DNA from: Neodiprion pinetum
Taxonomy: Eukaryota; Arthropoda; Insecta; Hymenoptera; Diprionidae
Assembly (NCBI RefSeq): GCF_021155775.2
Contig: NC_060236.1
Coordinates: 27,790,238 to 27,854,237, forward strand
Length of the DNA: 64,000 bases
Direction: 5' to 3'
Of the stretch, positions 9,321 to 22,416 are shown piece by piece. The notes beneath the pieces are model-generated. The model was not told the DNA's origin. It saw only the letters and a program-made list of their open reading frames with translations, and ran no database searches. How positions within the stretch are numbered: position 1 is the first letter of the stretch; every line of letters begins with the position of its first letter. Made by a program: the position numbers and the translations under genes.

Positions 9321-11727
9321 TCTGTAATGTAGCGTCTTCACAGTTCGTCGAAATGGCATCTGACAAGGAGGACCAAGAAAATATATTTAACCAGATGTCC
9401 AAATCCAACGATAAATTTACCAATAGATTTTATTCGGTAAGTTGATAGTTTTATCCAGAATTTGTTCAGCTTTGTAATTTTTGTGGAATAATAATCCGAC
9501 TTAAAATGCAAAAACTTGTTGAAGAATTGTCCAAATCGATTTGGCGCATTCTAAATTTGGAGGAAAAATGATGACCGATGTATATCAATATTTCAGATGG
9601 TTGCACCCAAAGTTGGAGGCAATACTGTCTGTTCTCCGCTAAGCGCTCACATGATTCTATCTATATTGACGTACGGAGCACGAGGGAAAACTGCGGAGGA
9701 ATTGAGAAGCGCTCTTTACCTACTCAGCGACGACTCTCTGACCCAGAATGGATTCAAGTCCCTTCTACAGTCGTTGAATGTAATTCTTTTGCAATTCCGT
9801 AATATCCGAGAACAAAAGGAACGAAACAAACATTGTATCCATAAACTGCTGTTCATCGCAATTCAACAATCAAAAACCCTTCACCACAAATAACAATTGC
9901 ATACTTTCTTGCCCAAGTTTTTTTAAGTTAAGTATACGATATTATGCAAATTAGTAAATATTTATCATCATTTTTCTTTCCAGAATGCTACAGGGCTTGA
10001 AATCAGTTTGGCAAACGCAATTTATATTCAGGAGGGTATAACTCTGATGCCTGAATTTTTGTCTATGAATTCGAAATACTTTGATTCAGATACACCGAGG
10101 GTTGACTTCAAGAACAGTGTGGAGTCCACTCGACAGATAAATTCTTGGGTTGAAAATCAAACCAACAACAGAATCAAGAACTTATTGTCCGCTGGTAATT
10201 TGATGCAGTTGCTCAATTCCGAGACAGAATTCGCCGGTGATACATAACTGGAATCAATTCGAAAATATTCAACTCATTCCTTTGAAATTTCAATATTCAA
10301 GAGTTATCACGCGTCAACTTGAAAAGTTTTAAAATCGTGACAATTATTTTCTGCATCAAGAAAAACTCAATTCTTCGTACACGTCAGTTGAAAACCATGA
10401 ACATCTGTATAAAAATCACATTTTCCATCAGATGCAGTGAATGAATGGACTAAAATAATAATGATAAACGCTGTGTACTTCAAAGGGAACTGGGCGAACA
10501 AATTTAACACCGAATACACAGAGAATAGACCATTTTATATTACAAAAGATACTAAAAGACACATTCCTACTATGTATACAAAGTCTGAGTATGCTTACGC
10601 AGAGTTAGAAGAATTGAATGCCAGAGCAATTCGACTTCCATACTCAGTGAGTGATCGATACTAAAAGAGCGGCCCTTGGACTGCGTAATTGACAGAGATT
10701 TTTTTATATTGATATTATATTGCTTTCAGAACGATGACTTCAGTATGCTCATTATACTGCCGAACGAAATTGAAGGGCTGCGGAATTTAGAACAAAATTT
10801 CAATCGAGGAAGTATTGAAAGTACTTATTGGAGATCGGGCAAAGTAGAGTTGTTCTTACCCAAGTTCAAAGTTGAATCCACAATAAACCTTGAAGAAATT
10901 TTACAAGAGGTGAGTCCGCAGTTGATTGGTACAAGAGTTCAAGTCTTGGTATTAAAGCCTTTAGGCAATACAATGTTATTTTGTTTTCATTATTTCTGTT
11001 CCACCTTAGTCACAATAGTAAAATTTTCTGCATCAAATGTGACATAATTTTCTTGCAATATAACTATTATTACGTAACCTATAGCACCATTACTGAATGA
11101 CAAAGAATTAAACATAGCAAACAAGGTAAGGAAACTTTGTAAAAATTTTTGAATTTTTTTCATTCGCGCCACTGAGAATCATCTCGATTTGTTCGCATTA
11201 GGCATACTGTCTTTATCAAATCATTCAACAAAATTCTATTGCTTATCATTTCAGATGGGGATAAAGCAGGTATTTACCGATTTTGCAGACTTGAGTGGGA
11301 TTTCACAAGCCCCATTAAAGGTTGGGCACGTCCTTCAGAAAGCATTTATTGAGGTCAACGAGGAGGGATCTGAAGCTGCCGCAGCTACTTGTATGTATTT
11401 TATACTAAATGCCAATTAATCTGGAATGGATTCTAGTCTGAAATTTCAAAATTGCTATAAAAATCAGATTATAACTTTTTCCATACAGTCATTTTACTCT
11501 TCTAACACTTCTATCTCAATAATTGTCCAAATAAAATTATTGACATATACAATATTTTTTATTCCACAGTGGTTCAAATAAGATGCAGAAGAATGGCGAG
11601 TCCGCCAGAAGTCTTCGATGTCAACAGACCATTCATGTTCGCTATTCAACATAAGCCGAGTAAAATTCCGATATTCGTTGGCAGTATTAGAGATTTACAG
11701 ATGCTTCCAACAAAAGACGAATTGTAA
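9266..11727 (+). CDS. Serpin with polybasic reactive loop and C-terminal KDEL (7 exons, ~396 aa)
   Basis: Exons are 9266-9436, 9597-9779, 9984-10194, 10432-10646, 10730-10909, 11255-11390 and 11570-11727; all phases match. It is a serine protease inhibitor of the serpin fold. An N-terminal signal peptide ([13 protein letters not shown]) is followed by the helix A/B region ([12 protein letters not shown]), the strand motif NAVYFKGNW, and the inhibitory hinge [10 protein letters not shown]. The reactive loop continues [14 protein letters not shown], so Arg-x-Arg-Arg lies at the scissile region, and the distal motif NRPFMFAI follows. The protein ends in TKDEL, an ER-retrieval signal. Drosophila Spn42Da makes an isoform with a furin-type loop and an HDEL tail; the same combination here suggests a proprotein-convertase inhibitor of the secretory pathway. 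Only one reactive-loop exon is visible. Exact P1 is uncertain by one residue. Confidence 0.93.
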
Positions 11728-12293
11728 CTAGATTCACTGTTTCTCAAGGGGACAACACGCTAATTGCAATGTTGGTCTTACTGTTAAACAATGCTGGCCT
11801 TCAAGTATATGTACTGTCTAATTACAAATCCTATCGCCTTCTGTGGTATTTTACGTATATGTATTCACTGTACATATTGTTACGTTTGAATTTAACAATT
11901 TATATCTCAAATTTCAGAAAAAACAACGAAACTCTATTGATCTATAATCAGTATTTACGTATAAACATCTAACATTGTATTTATGCAATTTGATGAATTG
12001 CGTTGCTGTATTTGAAATTAGTTTTATCAAACTTGCACGACAGTCATAATTATCATGAAACATTCATAACTCCTACAATTGTTCGACAGCTTTTTTCTTT
12101 ATATTTGTATTGTTATGTCACGTAATCATTTTCACTATCAAATTAAAATCCATATGAGTAATTTAATAATAAATTAGATCATATAGATGGATTGACAAAC
12201 ATTTCTGTATCAAGACAATACATTCCATATCTCTGCTCTATGTATTGATATTATTAACATTACTAATATTGATGTTATTATTATTATTATTGC

Positions 12294-12341
<48 letters not shown>

Positions 12342-13388
12342 CATTAACTCGAAAAAGTATTCAAATATATTTATTGATCATGTGTATGTGTCAGAAAAAG
12401 AAGCTGTTTGAAATAAAAGACACTCGATGTTTTAACGGCGTGTTGTGTGATCCCAGAATGTAGAACGATAAAATTTGAACAAGTAATTATACAAAATATT
12501 TTCATTACTCGGTTACAAAACGGAGTTATAACCACATTAAATTGTGAATTTTCACAAGACTTTCGTCCTCCAATTACAATATGCAATAAGTTGAATCGGA
12601 GTAAAAAAGAAATTATTATTGCTTGTTAAACTGAATGAATAATAGTTCATCGTCGAAATTAGGAACATTTTAAAAACTTCACGGACCAAATGAGAATTCA
12701 ATGTAACACATGTCACAGAAAGAGAAAGAATTTTGAAGGAATACATTTTTTCACCTGTCTAAACAGCTTCTCATGGTATAACTTAACTTGGAAAAATGTT
12801 TACAATATAACTGTTTTCATTAGTCTTCTAAAATATTATTGTATGAATTTATTTCGGATACTATCACAACGTGCCAAACTTCAGAGAACACCTGCACAAA
12901 TAACGCAGTGAAGAGATGTATACAGTGAAGAGATACTGATACAGAGTGAAGCTCGATGAACAATTCAACCACTCAACAAAGTAATGGTTATTTAATTTTT
13001 TGAAATTTTATTAAAATCAAGCTTAGAGTTAATTTCGATTAAGCCTCGTCACAATCCAAATCACTTCGATTAAGCAATCGAAATACCAATAACGGAAGCC
13101 CTTTTGATTACATGATTCAGTGTTTGTTCACCGATCGTAATTAACAAACATTATTGCAGTTGTTTTGCAATTCTCGCGGCCGAGATACTCAAGGTTAACA
13201 AAATATAGTAAGAGTTGCCTCATCTTTTATCAGGAAACACTTTTGAATATGTAATGTTGTTTTCTTAACAGCGAGAAGGGTTTCGGCAGGTATGGACACC
13301 GTATACTTGCCGATATTTAAATACAAAGTTGCAAACCAAAAGCGTTGCTTGGTCAGTCGCACGTCAAGTATCAAACAACGATAATATC
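11728..13388. other. Intergenic, no gene seen
   Basis: AT-rich spacer between the serpin and the first kinase-like gene, with a long (TTA)n tract at 12274-12342. The short frames here have no splice or codon support. Confidence 0.5.
12274..12342. repeat. (TTA)n microsatellite
   Basis: About 69 bases of nearly perfect trinucleotide repeat. It produces an artefactual poly-leucine frame. Confidence 0.95.
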
Positions 13389-14940
13389 ATGGAGGAATAC
13401 ATTCGCGTTGAAGTTGTGCCAGAAATATTGAAGTACTACAACAAAACCGATAGCAAAGTTGATAAATACGAGCTGCGATCTCTGCAAGGAGAGTTAAATA
13501 GTTTCAACTCATGTTTGTATGGTTTGAATTTAAGTATTTCAGGAAATGAAGATTATTCTTTCTTACTCAAAACTATAGTAGACGACTTGGAAAGACAAAA
13601 GTTATCAGAGAGTCGCATACGATTCACCAACGAAGCTCACATTTACAATGTCGTAGTGCCAATATTCAAAAAACTAATGTTTCAAAAAAATGTCAAGTTC
13701 GTACCAGACGTTCCTTACGCTCTGATCAAAGACGTGAGATCAAAAGAGAAACTGGACCCCCTAGATGGTATCATCGTCGTAGAAAATTTGGTAAAACAAG
13801 GATACAAAGTGGCGCCGGGGAAAACTCTTGGTATGGAACATTGTGTCGTTGCAGTGGAACAATTGGGAAGGTACGAAATTGAATCTTTCACATTTAATTC
13901 ATGTAAAAATGTGGATAAAAAATACTCAAATTGAATTTTTATAAAAACATCTACGATTTTTTAGAAAGACTTAGCAAAACAATTCCCTGTCTTTTACAAT
14001 CGAAAGAAATTATAATTCACCAACCTTTCAAAGGGAAAACAGATTCATATTCATAGCGCATAATCCAACAGCGTCACATTCATTGTTATCGGTATCAAAC
14101 AAGATGCAATGATTAAAAAATTTGCATTTAACTTTTCACAGATGGCACGCGTTGTCTTTAGCCATGAAAGAGCTAAATTCAGAACAATTTCATCAAGAAG
14201 TATTATCTGGATTTGAAGAATCTACCTGGAGCAGGAAATCCGGTGTCCAAGTTCGTGAAACGATAACCATTTGTTTGAAAAGACTTTTCAAGTATGCAAA
14301 TTATCCAAAAAATTCAAAGACTTACGAAGCAATGAAGACACTGGAGAGGGAGAACGAGGATCTTTTACAATACGTGGAGAAGCTCATTATGAGTAGCAGA
14401 AAGTCAAAATTGAGCGTTTTATGCCACGGTGAATACGCTCAAAGTAATCTGCTCTACAAGTACGGTAAAAATGAAACACCGATAAGCGTAATTCCAGTCG
14501 ATTACCAGCTGACTCGTTTCGCATCACCAGCTTTCGACTTGTCACACTTCTTTTATCTGAATACCAGTCGCGAAATACAAGAAAAATATTTCCTCGACCT
14601 AATGAAAAAATATCACGCATCTTTGGTATCGACGATGAGCGAAATTCTGACATACAATAAATCGCCCAAGGATATATCTGCCGTACTTCCATCGCTGGAC
14701 TCTATTTTAGAAGACTATCACCAGTACGGTGCCTACGGTTTGATTTATGCACTATTTTTTGTCCCATGGATGATGGGTACCGAAGAAGAATTTGTCAACA
14801 TAAATAAGGCTGGTCAATCGGGCAACAGAATGAGCGCAGAATTTTCAAACGCTGTATGGGCTATTGGAGGTGAAGCTGGGACAAATGCGGTGCTTGAAAT
14901 TTTTGACACAGCTGTAGCGTTGCACAAAGTAAACATATAA
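13389..14940 (+). CDS. CHK-kinase-like / ecdysteroid-kinase-like protein, copy 1 (426 aa)
   Basis: Two exons, 13389-13870 and 14142-14940, are joined in phase 2. This is the EcKinase (CHK kinase-like) family, which is expanded in insects and linked to phosphorylation of ecdysteroids and detoxification of small molecules. The N-lobe includes GYKVAPGKTLGMEHCV before the intron and the C-lobe starts RWHALSLAMKEL. The catalytic-loop motif is HGEYAQSN (256-263), where the family normally has HGD, so the putative catalytic Asp is Glu at 258. The metal-binding segment reads VDYQLTRF with Asp281. Length is normal. The start MEEYIR matches copy 2 exactly. It heads a same-strand tandem array with 16455-17930 and the pseudogene at 18346. 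Substrate is unknown. Confidence 0.9.
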
Positions 14941-16454
14941 CAGATTCACAGAGCAGAAAAATCCAATTTCTGGCATCCTAACAATTGGAGAAACTAAATT
15001 TTCCGCACTATGAAATTTTGAAAGCAAATTTTTCCATTTCAATTTCAGAATGTTGTATATGATTTCGAAAATAAAAAAAACTTTTAAGAGTTCATGGATT
15101 CTCACTTCACTTATATCCGTATTGTTATTAAAATATTGTTTCAAATGACTAAAAGAAAATGCTGTCAAAGTTCGAGCTCTTAATATTAATATTGAGAGGT
15201 GCATCGTCGGAAAAGTTATTTTATGTTGATATTAAGAGCTAAAAATTTTACAGCATTATTTTTTACTTGAATTTTGAAAAAAAAAATAGTCAACTTTTTT
15301 TATAGAATCTAGTGTACACTCACATTCACAGATGTGAAAATCTTGCAAGTTTTATGTCTCTGGGCCTTACCATTTTCGAGAAATAATTTGATCCATTTGA
15401 TAATTTTTTCAAATTGGATTTTTATCTGTGAATTTTTAGCACTTTCTGTTCTTGAAAAAAAGACACGACCCAAGGTGTCTTAGCATTAAAAAAAGTCTGA
15501 TCTTTCCGAAGATGAAATTTATTTTGAGGTAAATCCTCAGGACGGGTCAAAGAACCCTTGGACAGAGTTTTCTCTCCGAATTCGATTCATTTTGAAATTT
15601 TTGTCCGCCATAATGGATCCGACAAACTGAATTTTTAAAATCCGATTACAGATTCGTATTCATCGATAACTTTCTCGGAAATGAATTATTCCGTTAATTT
15701 TCACGATTTTTTTCAATCAATTTGTATCTAACAATAGTATTTTACATTATATCGCAATAATTACTCTCGAGTATTGAAAACCTATTGGTATACCATCAGA
15801 ATTAGCAAAAAACCGCAAACAAGTACGTTGAAAAGTTCTCTAAATATACAAAAAATGGATATGAGAATTAGATCGACGTTTACATTATGTTCTTGAATTA
15901 AAAATTCATGGTACATTTGTAAAAATAAAAATGACTCACTTTTCATTTAGTTGGCAAAAGTGATATTTTTTCAGGTGTATTTGCATCGGATACTTTGTAT
16001 CCCGTAATAAAACATTTTCAATAAGATCGTTTACTTTCTCAAACCTCTGGTCAAAAGTAAACCAAGACCTTTTGCAAGGTTTGGAAGTTCATTAACTATT
16101 TCAACATTCATCCATACATTAAGTAACTTATCTCTGATTCACAAAAACAGTAATTAGTAATTATTACGATTCAAGGAACTTTGTTTTAAAAGTAGAAAAA
16201 ACCGGCTGATTTCACATGATTCACCTTCTGACCTGAACAGTAACCAAATATCACTTGAAAAGACAGTGTACACAGTTAAGTGTATACAGTGTATACAGTG
16301 TATACAGTTAAAATTCTTAAAGGTGTTTTGGAACGTTTATTTAAACAGTCAATGTAAATTCTTAAGGTGTGATAAAATGTCCTAACGACATGTTTTTCAG
16401 ATCAAGTTAAGTATAATGAGCCACTTGTGATTGTGCAGTTGAAGTGAACACATC
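14941..16454. other. Intergenic between kinase copies; contains a dispersed repeat
   Basis: No coding frame. The part at 15530-15870 belongs to a dispersed repeat also seen at 31080-31500. A short TGTATACAG tandem lies near 16280-16310. Confidence 0.55.
15530..15870 (+). repeat. Dispersed repeat, copy A
   Basis: Similar in the same orientation to 31210-31500. Shared words include CAGATTCGTA, GTATTGAAAAC and CTAAATATACAAAAAATGG. It is non-coding. Its family is unknown to me. Confidence 0.7.
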
Positions 16455-17930
16455 ATGGAAGAATACATTCGCGTTGAGGTGCTGCCAGACATTTTTACAT
16501 ACTATGAAAAAACTGATTATAAACTTGTCAACTTTGAGCTACAGCCATTGGAATCGGATCTACACGGTTTCTCCTCAAATTTACTTGATTTGAACTTGAG
16601 TATCCTGGTGAAAAAAGATGGAATTCTGGCAGAAGAAGCTTACTCCCTGCTCGTAAAATGTATAAAGGACGATTGCATAAGGCAAAAACTAATGGAGAGT
16701 TGGACCCAATTCTCCAATGAAACCCAACTTTACCGTACCATCTGTCCAATATTCAAGAAACTGATTGATTTCAAGTTATTCCCAGATTGTCCTTACGCTG
16801 TGTTTAAAAAGGTTACGTCGAAAGAGAATATGGCTCCGACAGATGGTATTGTGATCATTGAGAATTTGACGAAAGAAGGGTATAAATTAGCGCAGCAAAA
16901 AATTCTTGATATGGGACACTGTGTAAGCGCATTGGAACACCTGGGCAGGTGAGTGAAAACTAATCTTTACAATTTATTTTCAGAAGCAAAACAAATTAAG
17001 AAACCTTGTAAGTATGGTATTGTACTTAATCATTGAACACCAAGATAAAGATTACTATAATTAGTCATCGTTCGATATTTTATGTAGTATAAAATATTTC
17101 AAAAATTTCATGTCATTTATTGCAGATGGCACGCACTGTCTTTAATTAGTAAAGAACTGCATCCGGAACAGTTTAATGACCAAATACTGACTGGATTTAA
17201 AGAATGTACCTGGACTGAAAAATCAGGTGCCACAGTTCGTCAAATTATTGCCATGTGTGTAACGCGACTATTCAACAATGCGAAATATGAAGAAAATCCG
17301 CAAACCTACAAAGCAATGAAAATACTGGAAAGACATACAGAAAATATGAGAGAGTACATGGAAACACTTATAGCGAGAAGTAGCAAATCCAAATTGAGTG
17401 TCGTATGCCACGGTGATTACTGCCGAAATAATATTCTCTTCAAATACGATGAAAATGAAAGACCAGCGAGCGCAATTGCAATTGACTATCAGAATCTACG
17501 TTTTGGATCAGTAGCTCTCGACTTGTCATATTTTATTTACATGAATGCGGATAAAGAAGTACGTGAAAATTCTTTGACGGAACTGATAAAGAAGTATCAT
17601 GCGTCTTTAGTATCAACGATGAAAGAAGTTTTGATATCGGAAACAAAAAGAAACAATCCCAATGCGAAGTCTTTGGTACTACCATCGCTGGATTCAATTT
17701 TAGAAGACTTTCGCCAATTCGGTGTCTTTGGCTTGATTTATGGAATTTCTTTTATGCCAAGCACAATGGGTACTGAAGAAGAAATGAAACAATTAGTCGA
17801 ATTAATTACGAACCCAAAAGGCACTGAATTTCGTAATGCGATTTATTCTGTCGGAGGTGACGCCGGCACAAACACGATAATTCAAATGTTCGAAACAGCT
17901 GTTACACTGGATCAAGTTATTATAGAATGA
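16455..17930 (+). CDS. CHK-kinase-like / ecdysteroid-kinase-like protein, copy 2 (432 aa)
   Basis: Two exons, 16455-16948 and 17126-17930, joined in phase 2 at the same place as in copy 1. The catalytic loop is the canonical HGDYCRNN (HGD at 260-262), followed by AIDYQNLRFGS and the conserved LPSLDSILEDFRQFG region, so all expected catalytic residues are present. It is about half identical to copy 1 by eye in conserved blocks, so the duplication is old. The start MEEYIR is shared by all three copies. It is likely a small-molecule kinase; the substrate (ecdysteroid or xenobiotic) cannot be read from sequence. Confidence 0.92.
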
Positions 17931-18345
17931 ATTATAAACGTGAGGTTCTTATATAATGCATCTGTTTATATGTATGATGAATTACTGTTTTGTAACATAA
18001 ATAATCAAATTCAACTTCGAACATTTCAATCTGATAATAAAAATTCTAAGCTTGCAATCGCAAATCATTTTTTCACCAACTCAGTGTACACTGTTCGTTC
18101 ATCCAATGATTGTATTTATTCAGGAATTCGCAATTTGCAATGAATAGGCTAAAAAGATAATTCGACCGCTATGACTCATAGCATAAGACAACAATATTCA
18201 AGTTGTTTTTGGAATAGTTGCATTCAAATTAAGTACAATAAATTATTAACATATTATAATTATGTTACACGAGTGCGCTTATCAGTAAAACTGGAGAAAA
18301 ACTGCAAACCGAAACTTCCTTCCTGCCAGTTAAACTGAGTATATC
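17931..18345. other. Intergenic, nothing recognised
   Basis: AT-rich spacer between kinase copy 2 and the decayed copy. No supported feature. Confidence 0.5.
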
Positions 18346-19155
18346 ATGGAGGAATATATTCGCACTGAAATCGTACCAAAAGTTTTACAATATTCTAAGA
18401 AGAATGATTGCAAACTTACTAGATGTGAAGTCCGATCTTTGAAAAATAATGTGATTAATTTCAGTTCCATTTTGTTCGATTTGAATATGAGTATTTTGGT
18501 GGAAAATAGTCATACCTTAGTAGAAGAAAATTAATTGTTAATTATAAAAAGTATACTCAATGATCCCACAAAAAGGCAACAATATTCGAATTTAATTCAA
18601 TTCAGCAACGAAATTCACATTTATAGAACCGTTTTTCAATATTCAAGAAACAACTGTGCCAAAGAAATTTTGAATTATTTCCAAACGTTCCTTACGCCAC
18701 GATGAGCAAAATTGCCAGGTCAAAAGAGAATCTGAAACGAGACAGTATTGTGGTTCTGGAAAATCTAATGACAGAAAGATTTAAATTGGCGCCTGAATGT
18801 ATTTTAGACATGTATCACTGTGTTCTGGCATTAGAACAATTAGGAAGGTACGAAAGGAAAGCCTACAATCCAAAATACCTCATAAATATTGTAATCGGTA
18901 CTTCATAGAATAGCAGATAAATCTTTATAAACGTTTGACTTATCAAATATTATTTACATTAATAGAAACCAGGAAATACGTGAAAATTATTTTCTCAAGC
19001 TAATAAATAAATATCACGAATCCCTCATATCAACAATGAAGGAGCTTTCAATGAGAGAAATAAGAAATAAAAATTCCAATTTTTCATCTATCACCCTACC
19101 GTCGCTCGATTCTATTTTGGAAGAGTTTCGCCAATACGGTCTCTTCGGCATACTC
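18346..19155 (+). pseudogene. Decayed CHK-kinase-like copy 3
   Basis: The start MEEYIRTEIVPKV and the N-lobe are clear. A stop interrupts the frame at 18532-18534, after which similarity continues with at least one frame change (near 18650) to the end of exon 1 (LALEQLGR, about 18847). The sequence then jumps after about 115 bases to a C-terminal part beginning near 18965 (EIRENYFLKLINKYHESL) and fading after FRQYGLFGI near 19155. Everything between, including the HGD loop and the DYQ motif (about 400 bases of exon 2), is deleted. It can encode no active kinase. Confidence 0.88.
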
Positions 19156-19318
19156 CCTCGGAATACTCACAAAAGTAAGCTCATGTGATTTTATAAAAAT
19201 GACAAATAATACAAGGGACATCTTAATTGAAAATGCTGTACATCATTGCCGAAATATATTTCTTCAAAATAAATGAAAAAAGGAAGCAGAAAAAAAATGT
19301 TCGTAATCACCTTTACAT

Positions 19319-22300
19319 TTAAGTGAATAAACTGTACACCTGATCTACTAAGTCGTTCTTTCTACCAACTGGATTTTCACCAACGCTCTTCAGGTAGTCT
19401 TTCAGTTCCGCTACTGTACAACTCTTCACCTATAAATATGTTATAATACTTGTTAGGAACGATCAATTTACAGAACAGTTTTCCAAGATAAGAAAAATGT
19501 GTGTGCGCAGAATATGCAAACACAGGTTAAAATTATTTCAACTTTAGATCCAACAAAGTTTCAAATTCACGAAAGACTGCAACAGCTTACATAAAGATAA
19601 TTTGCTTACTTGTTTAGCTTGTACAAGCTCTTCGAAATTTAATGTTCTCTTATTTGTATTCTTCGTTTCGCCATGGCTGTCCACTTCATTTTTAAAAAGA
19701 TCTCTAAATTGACCCAACCTACGACTAGCAGCTTCTTTGTCAGGTACTAGAATGGAGAACAGGTTGTAAGAATTTTTAAATTCTGCAGGTGGTTAAATTC
19801 AATGAAAAGTCATTGTCAACGAGATAACTATCATTTACTCACTCGTGGTATCGAACGGGATCTTGCAGGAATCTTTGTCCATTGCCAATGATTCAATGTG
19901 AGCCAATTCTGTGTGCAACTTAGGATTTTTAAACATAACAGGATCGTATTTTATGGATGTTTTTTTGATAAAGTTATAACAAAGATCCACCGTTTCATTG
20001 TTTATTGGACATTTATTGTCTGTGTCATTATAGTAATACTGGGACAGTACTGAAGAAAAATCTCGTACATTCTCTGAAACATAAAATTTCAATTTCAATT
20101 TCAATTTTTAAAGTAATTTAGTCAAATATGTCACCAAATAAGCTATAAAAATTTATACTAAATTCAAACCTGCGAATGGTAATTTGTACGCATAAAAGCC
20201 GGTCAATGTGACAGACGGTATCAACGCATACAAGTAAGACGGTGATCGACTACGTAATGTTACCACACAAATAGCCATTACATGTTTGGTATCGCACTTT
20301 TGCAGCAATGCAGCAAACAAAGCTTTGCTACCTGAAATTAAGAATTTGATAAATCACAAGAGGATTTGTTAAATGTGGCATCAGTAGCCAGTCAAGTAAC
20401 GTTTTATTGCTTACCTTGAAGTTGCGATTCATTGTAGGTGACAAAGTTTGGTGCTTCTAAATGATGCGAAAAATCCAATTTACTTATCGGTTTAAAACCA
20501 AGCAAAGTGATCCCTGGTTCACGTGAATTACTCAGTTTCGACGATTCTTGCAGTGAAAATCTGATAGATCGTCCACCAAACTGTTGGTAATTGTAGACAT
20601 TTTCAGAAAGAACTACTTTCTCTCCGATAGACTCTTCATTTTCGTCTGTATCTTCCTCGTCCTAAGCATATTGAGGTTTATAGAAAAAGATTTGATACAC
20701 CAATTAGCAGAAAAAAATAATAAACTGTAGTGCTGAATTTAATAAGAGAAACATTCACTACACTCAAGATATCTCACTTTCAAATAATGCAGCAATAACG
20801 GAACATTATAATCTACAAACTATGGTTCCGCTAAATGGGTATATTTTATGCCTCGGCGTGTTTAGGTAAAATATAAAATAATGCATACCTCTGAATAACC
20901 TGCCTCAGCTTTTCTGTAATAGGAATATGCATCCAATGGCTCATTATTAACTTTACTCAATCGTATTTGCTTGGGAAATTTTGTTTTCCTGTAATAAAAT
21001 TCTCGAATGGTTAATTGGTAACAAATTTGCCATACGATTTAGTTAACTAACAGTACATCTTCTGCTCACTGTGAGTAAGAAATTGACTGGTTTATGATAC
21101 AAAGGACGCACAGATGCTAAATTTTAATTCTCAATCAATCATATCACAACTCCGAGTCGTTAAATCCATAAGAAATACTATTTCCAATTAGAAATTTCCG
21201 AAAAACAAGGAATAAAATGCAACATACGCCGTGATAGTGCTGACAGATACTCCTAATTTGACACCATTTCCAAGAGTCCACTGAAGTTTAGCAGTAATTC
21301 TGGATGCGTGTTTAATTTCCTCTTCCAAATCAGTCAATAATGTTCTTTCATAATCTTCAGCTTTGTCAAATTTCCCAGAGTGTACTTCTAATTCGTCAAA
21401 AAAATGTGACGGATTCCATTCCGTTCCCAATCCAACGACTGAGAGGCGTATATTCAGATTAGAACAATCATCCGCTTTTAATCTGATACGATGCTTTTCC
21501 ATGTGATCATTGGCATACGGATTATCGGAACGTGTAAGCAGTACGATATGCCGGAATGGCATTGTAATTTTGACTGCATTAAAACATCGGGTAGCATACC
21601 ACAATGCATCATAAAGTGGATATTCTGTTGAGGAGCCTACATCATCGTGAAACTTATCTACATTTAATACTGAAACAATAGTTTTAGATTATTTTTTCAA
21701 CTTTGGCAAATTTTTGGATGAATTTCAAACAGTAACAGAGTTATGTTTACTAGATGAGTTTTTATCATTCAGATCTTATTCAAGTCATCATAGATTCAAC
21801 AGAATAATTTTACCAAATGAAGTTCCTTACTTTGTTATCTTACTATAAAATGAAATAAACGGTGTAACAAATTATAAGTAGAAAATAATAAATATTATGA
21901 AATATATATGAAATAATTTGCTCACAAGCTTCATCGATCTTTGTCATTTGATCTATAGAAACTTCCTTGAAAGTTAGCCAGGTGAAAACATGTTTGATTT
22001 CTGGATCCTGGTCCCACTTATTTGTACCCATCAATATAATACCCATCCAATCGGTTTTGTTCCATGACAATTTTTCTGCCAATATATTTTTGTATGCCTG
22101 CAAGAATAAATAATTTTATATCGATAGAATTGATGATTCGGAGCAAGGAAATACGACAAGTTACATTCTCCACTGGCAGAGACGATTTCCAAAAAATATA
22201 TTACGCAGTGATTTTAATAATTGTTTTGAATATAAACGTACTTACCTCGAGACACTGCGAAAAATACGATTTTTCATGTTCCGGATCAATTTCGAACATC

Positions 22301-22416
22301 TCTTTCGTAGCGTCGATGATGAATATAACCCCGTCTCGAGAACAATAATTTATTTTCGATTCTTCGGATTCCGGCAGATTGTCGATGTGCAACTGGAAAT
22401 TGTCTACTTCCGTCAT
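19319..22416 (-). CDS. Ku70: Ku70 (XRCC6), DNA end-binding subunit (590 aa)
   Basis: Nine exons on the minus strand: 22416-22246, 22097-21926, 21669-21228, 20988-20889, 20661-20415, 20331-20170, 20073-19843, 19746-19610 and 19429-19319. Phases agree throughout and the length is close to human Ku70. The N-terminal vWA-like domain starts with DGVIFIIDATKEMF, and contains WMGIILMGTNKWD and FRHIVLLTRSDNP. The central beta-barrel region includes GGRSIRFS, GITLLGFKP and the SPSYLYALIP stretch. The C-terminus carries a SAP domain (CTVAELKDYLKSVGENPVGR) in the last exon. Known role: with Ku80 it forms the ring that binds double-strand ends in non-homologous end joining and telomere maintenance. It is convergent with the kinase pseudogene, whose trace ends 164 bases away. 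Confidence 0.96.

Noticed and set aside
12245..12463. Poly-leucine reading frame
   Set aside because: It is the translation of a (TTA)n microsatellite.
14387..14692. 101-codon minus-strand frame
   Set aside because: Antisense shadow of exon 2 of the kinase-like gene.
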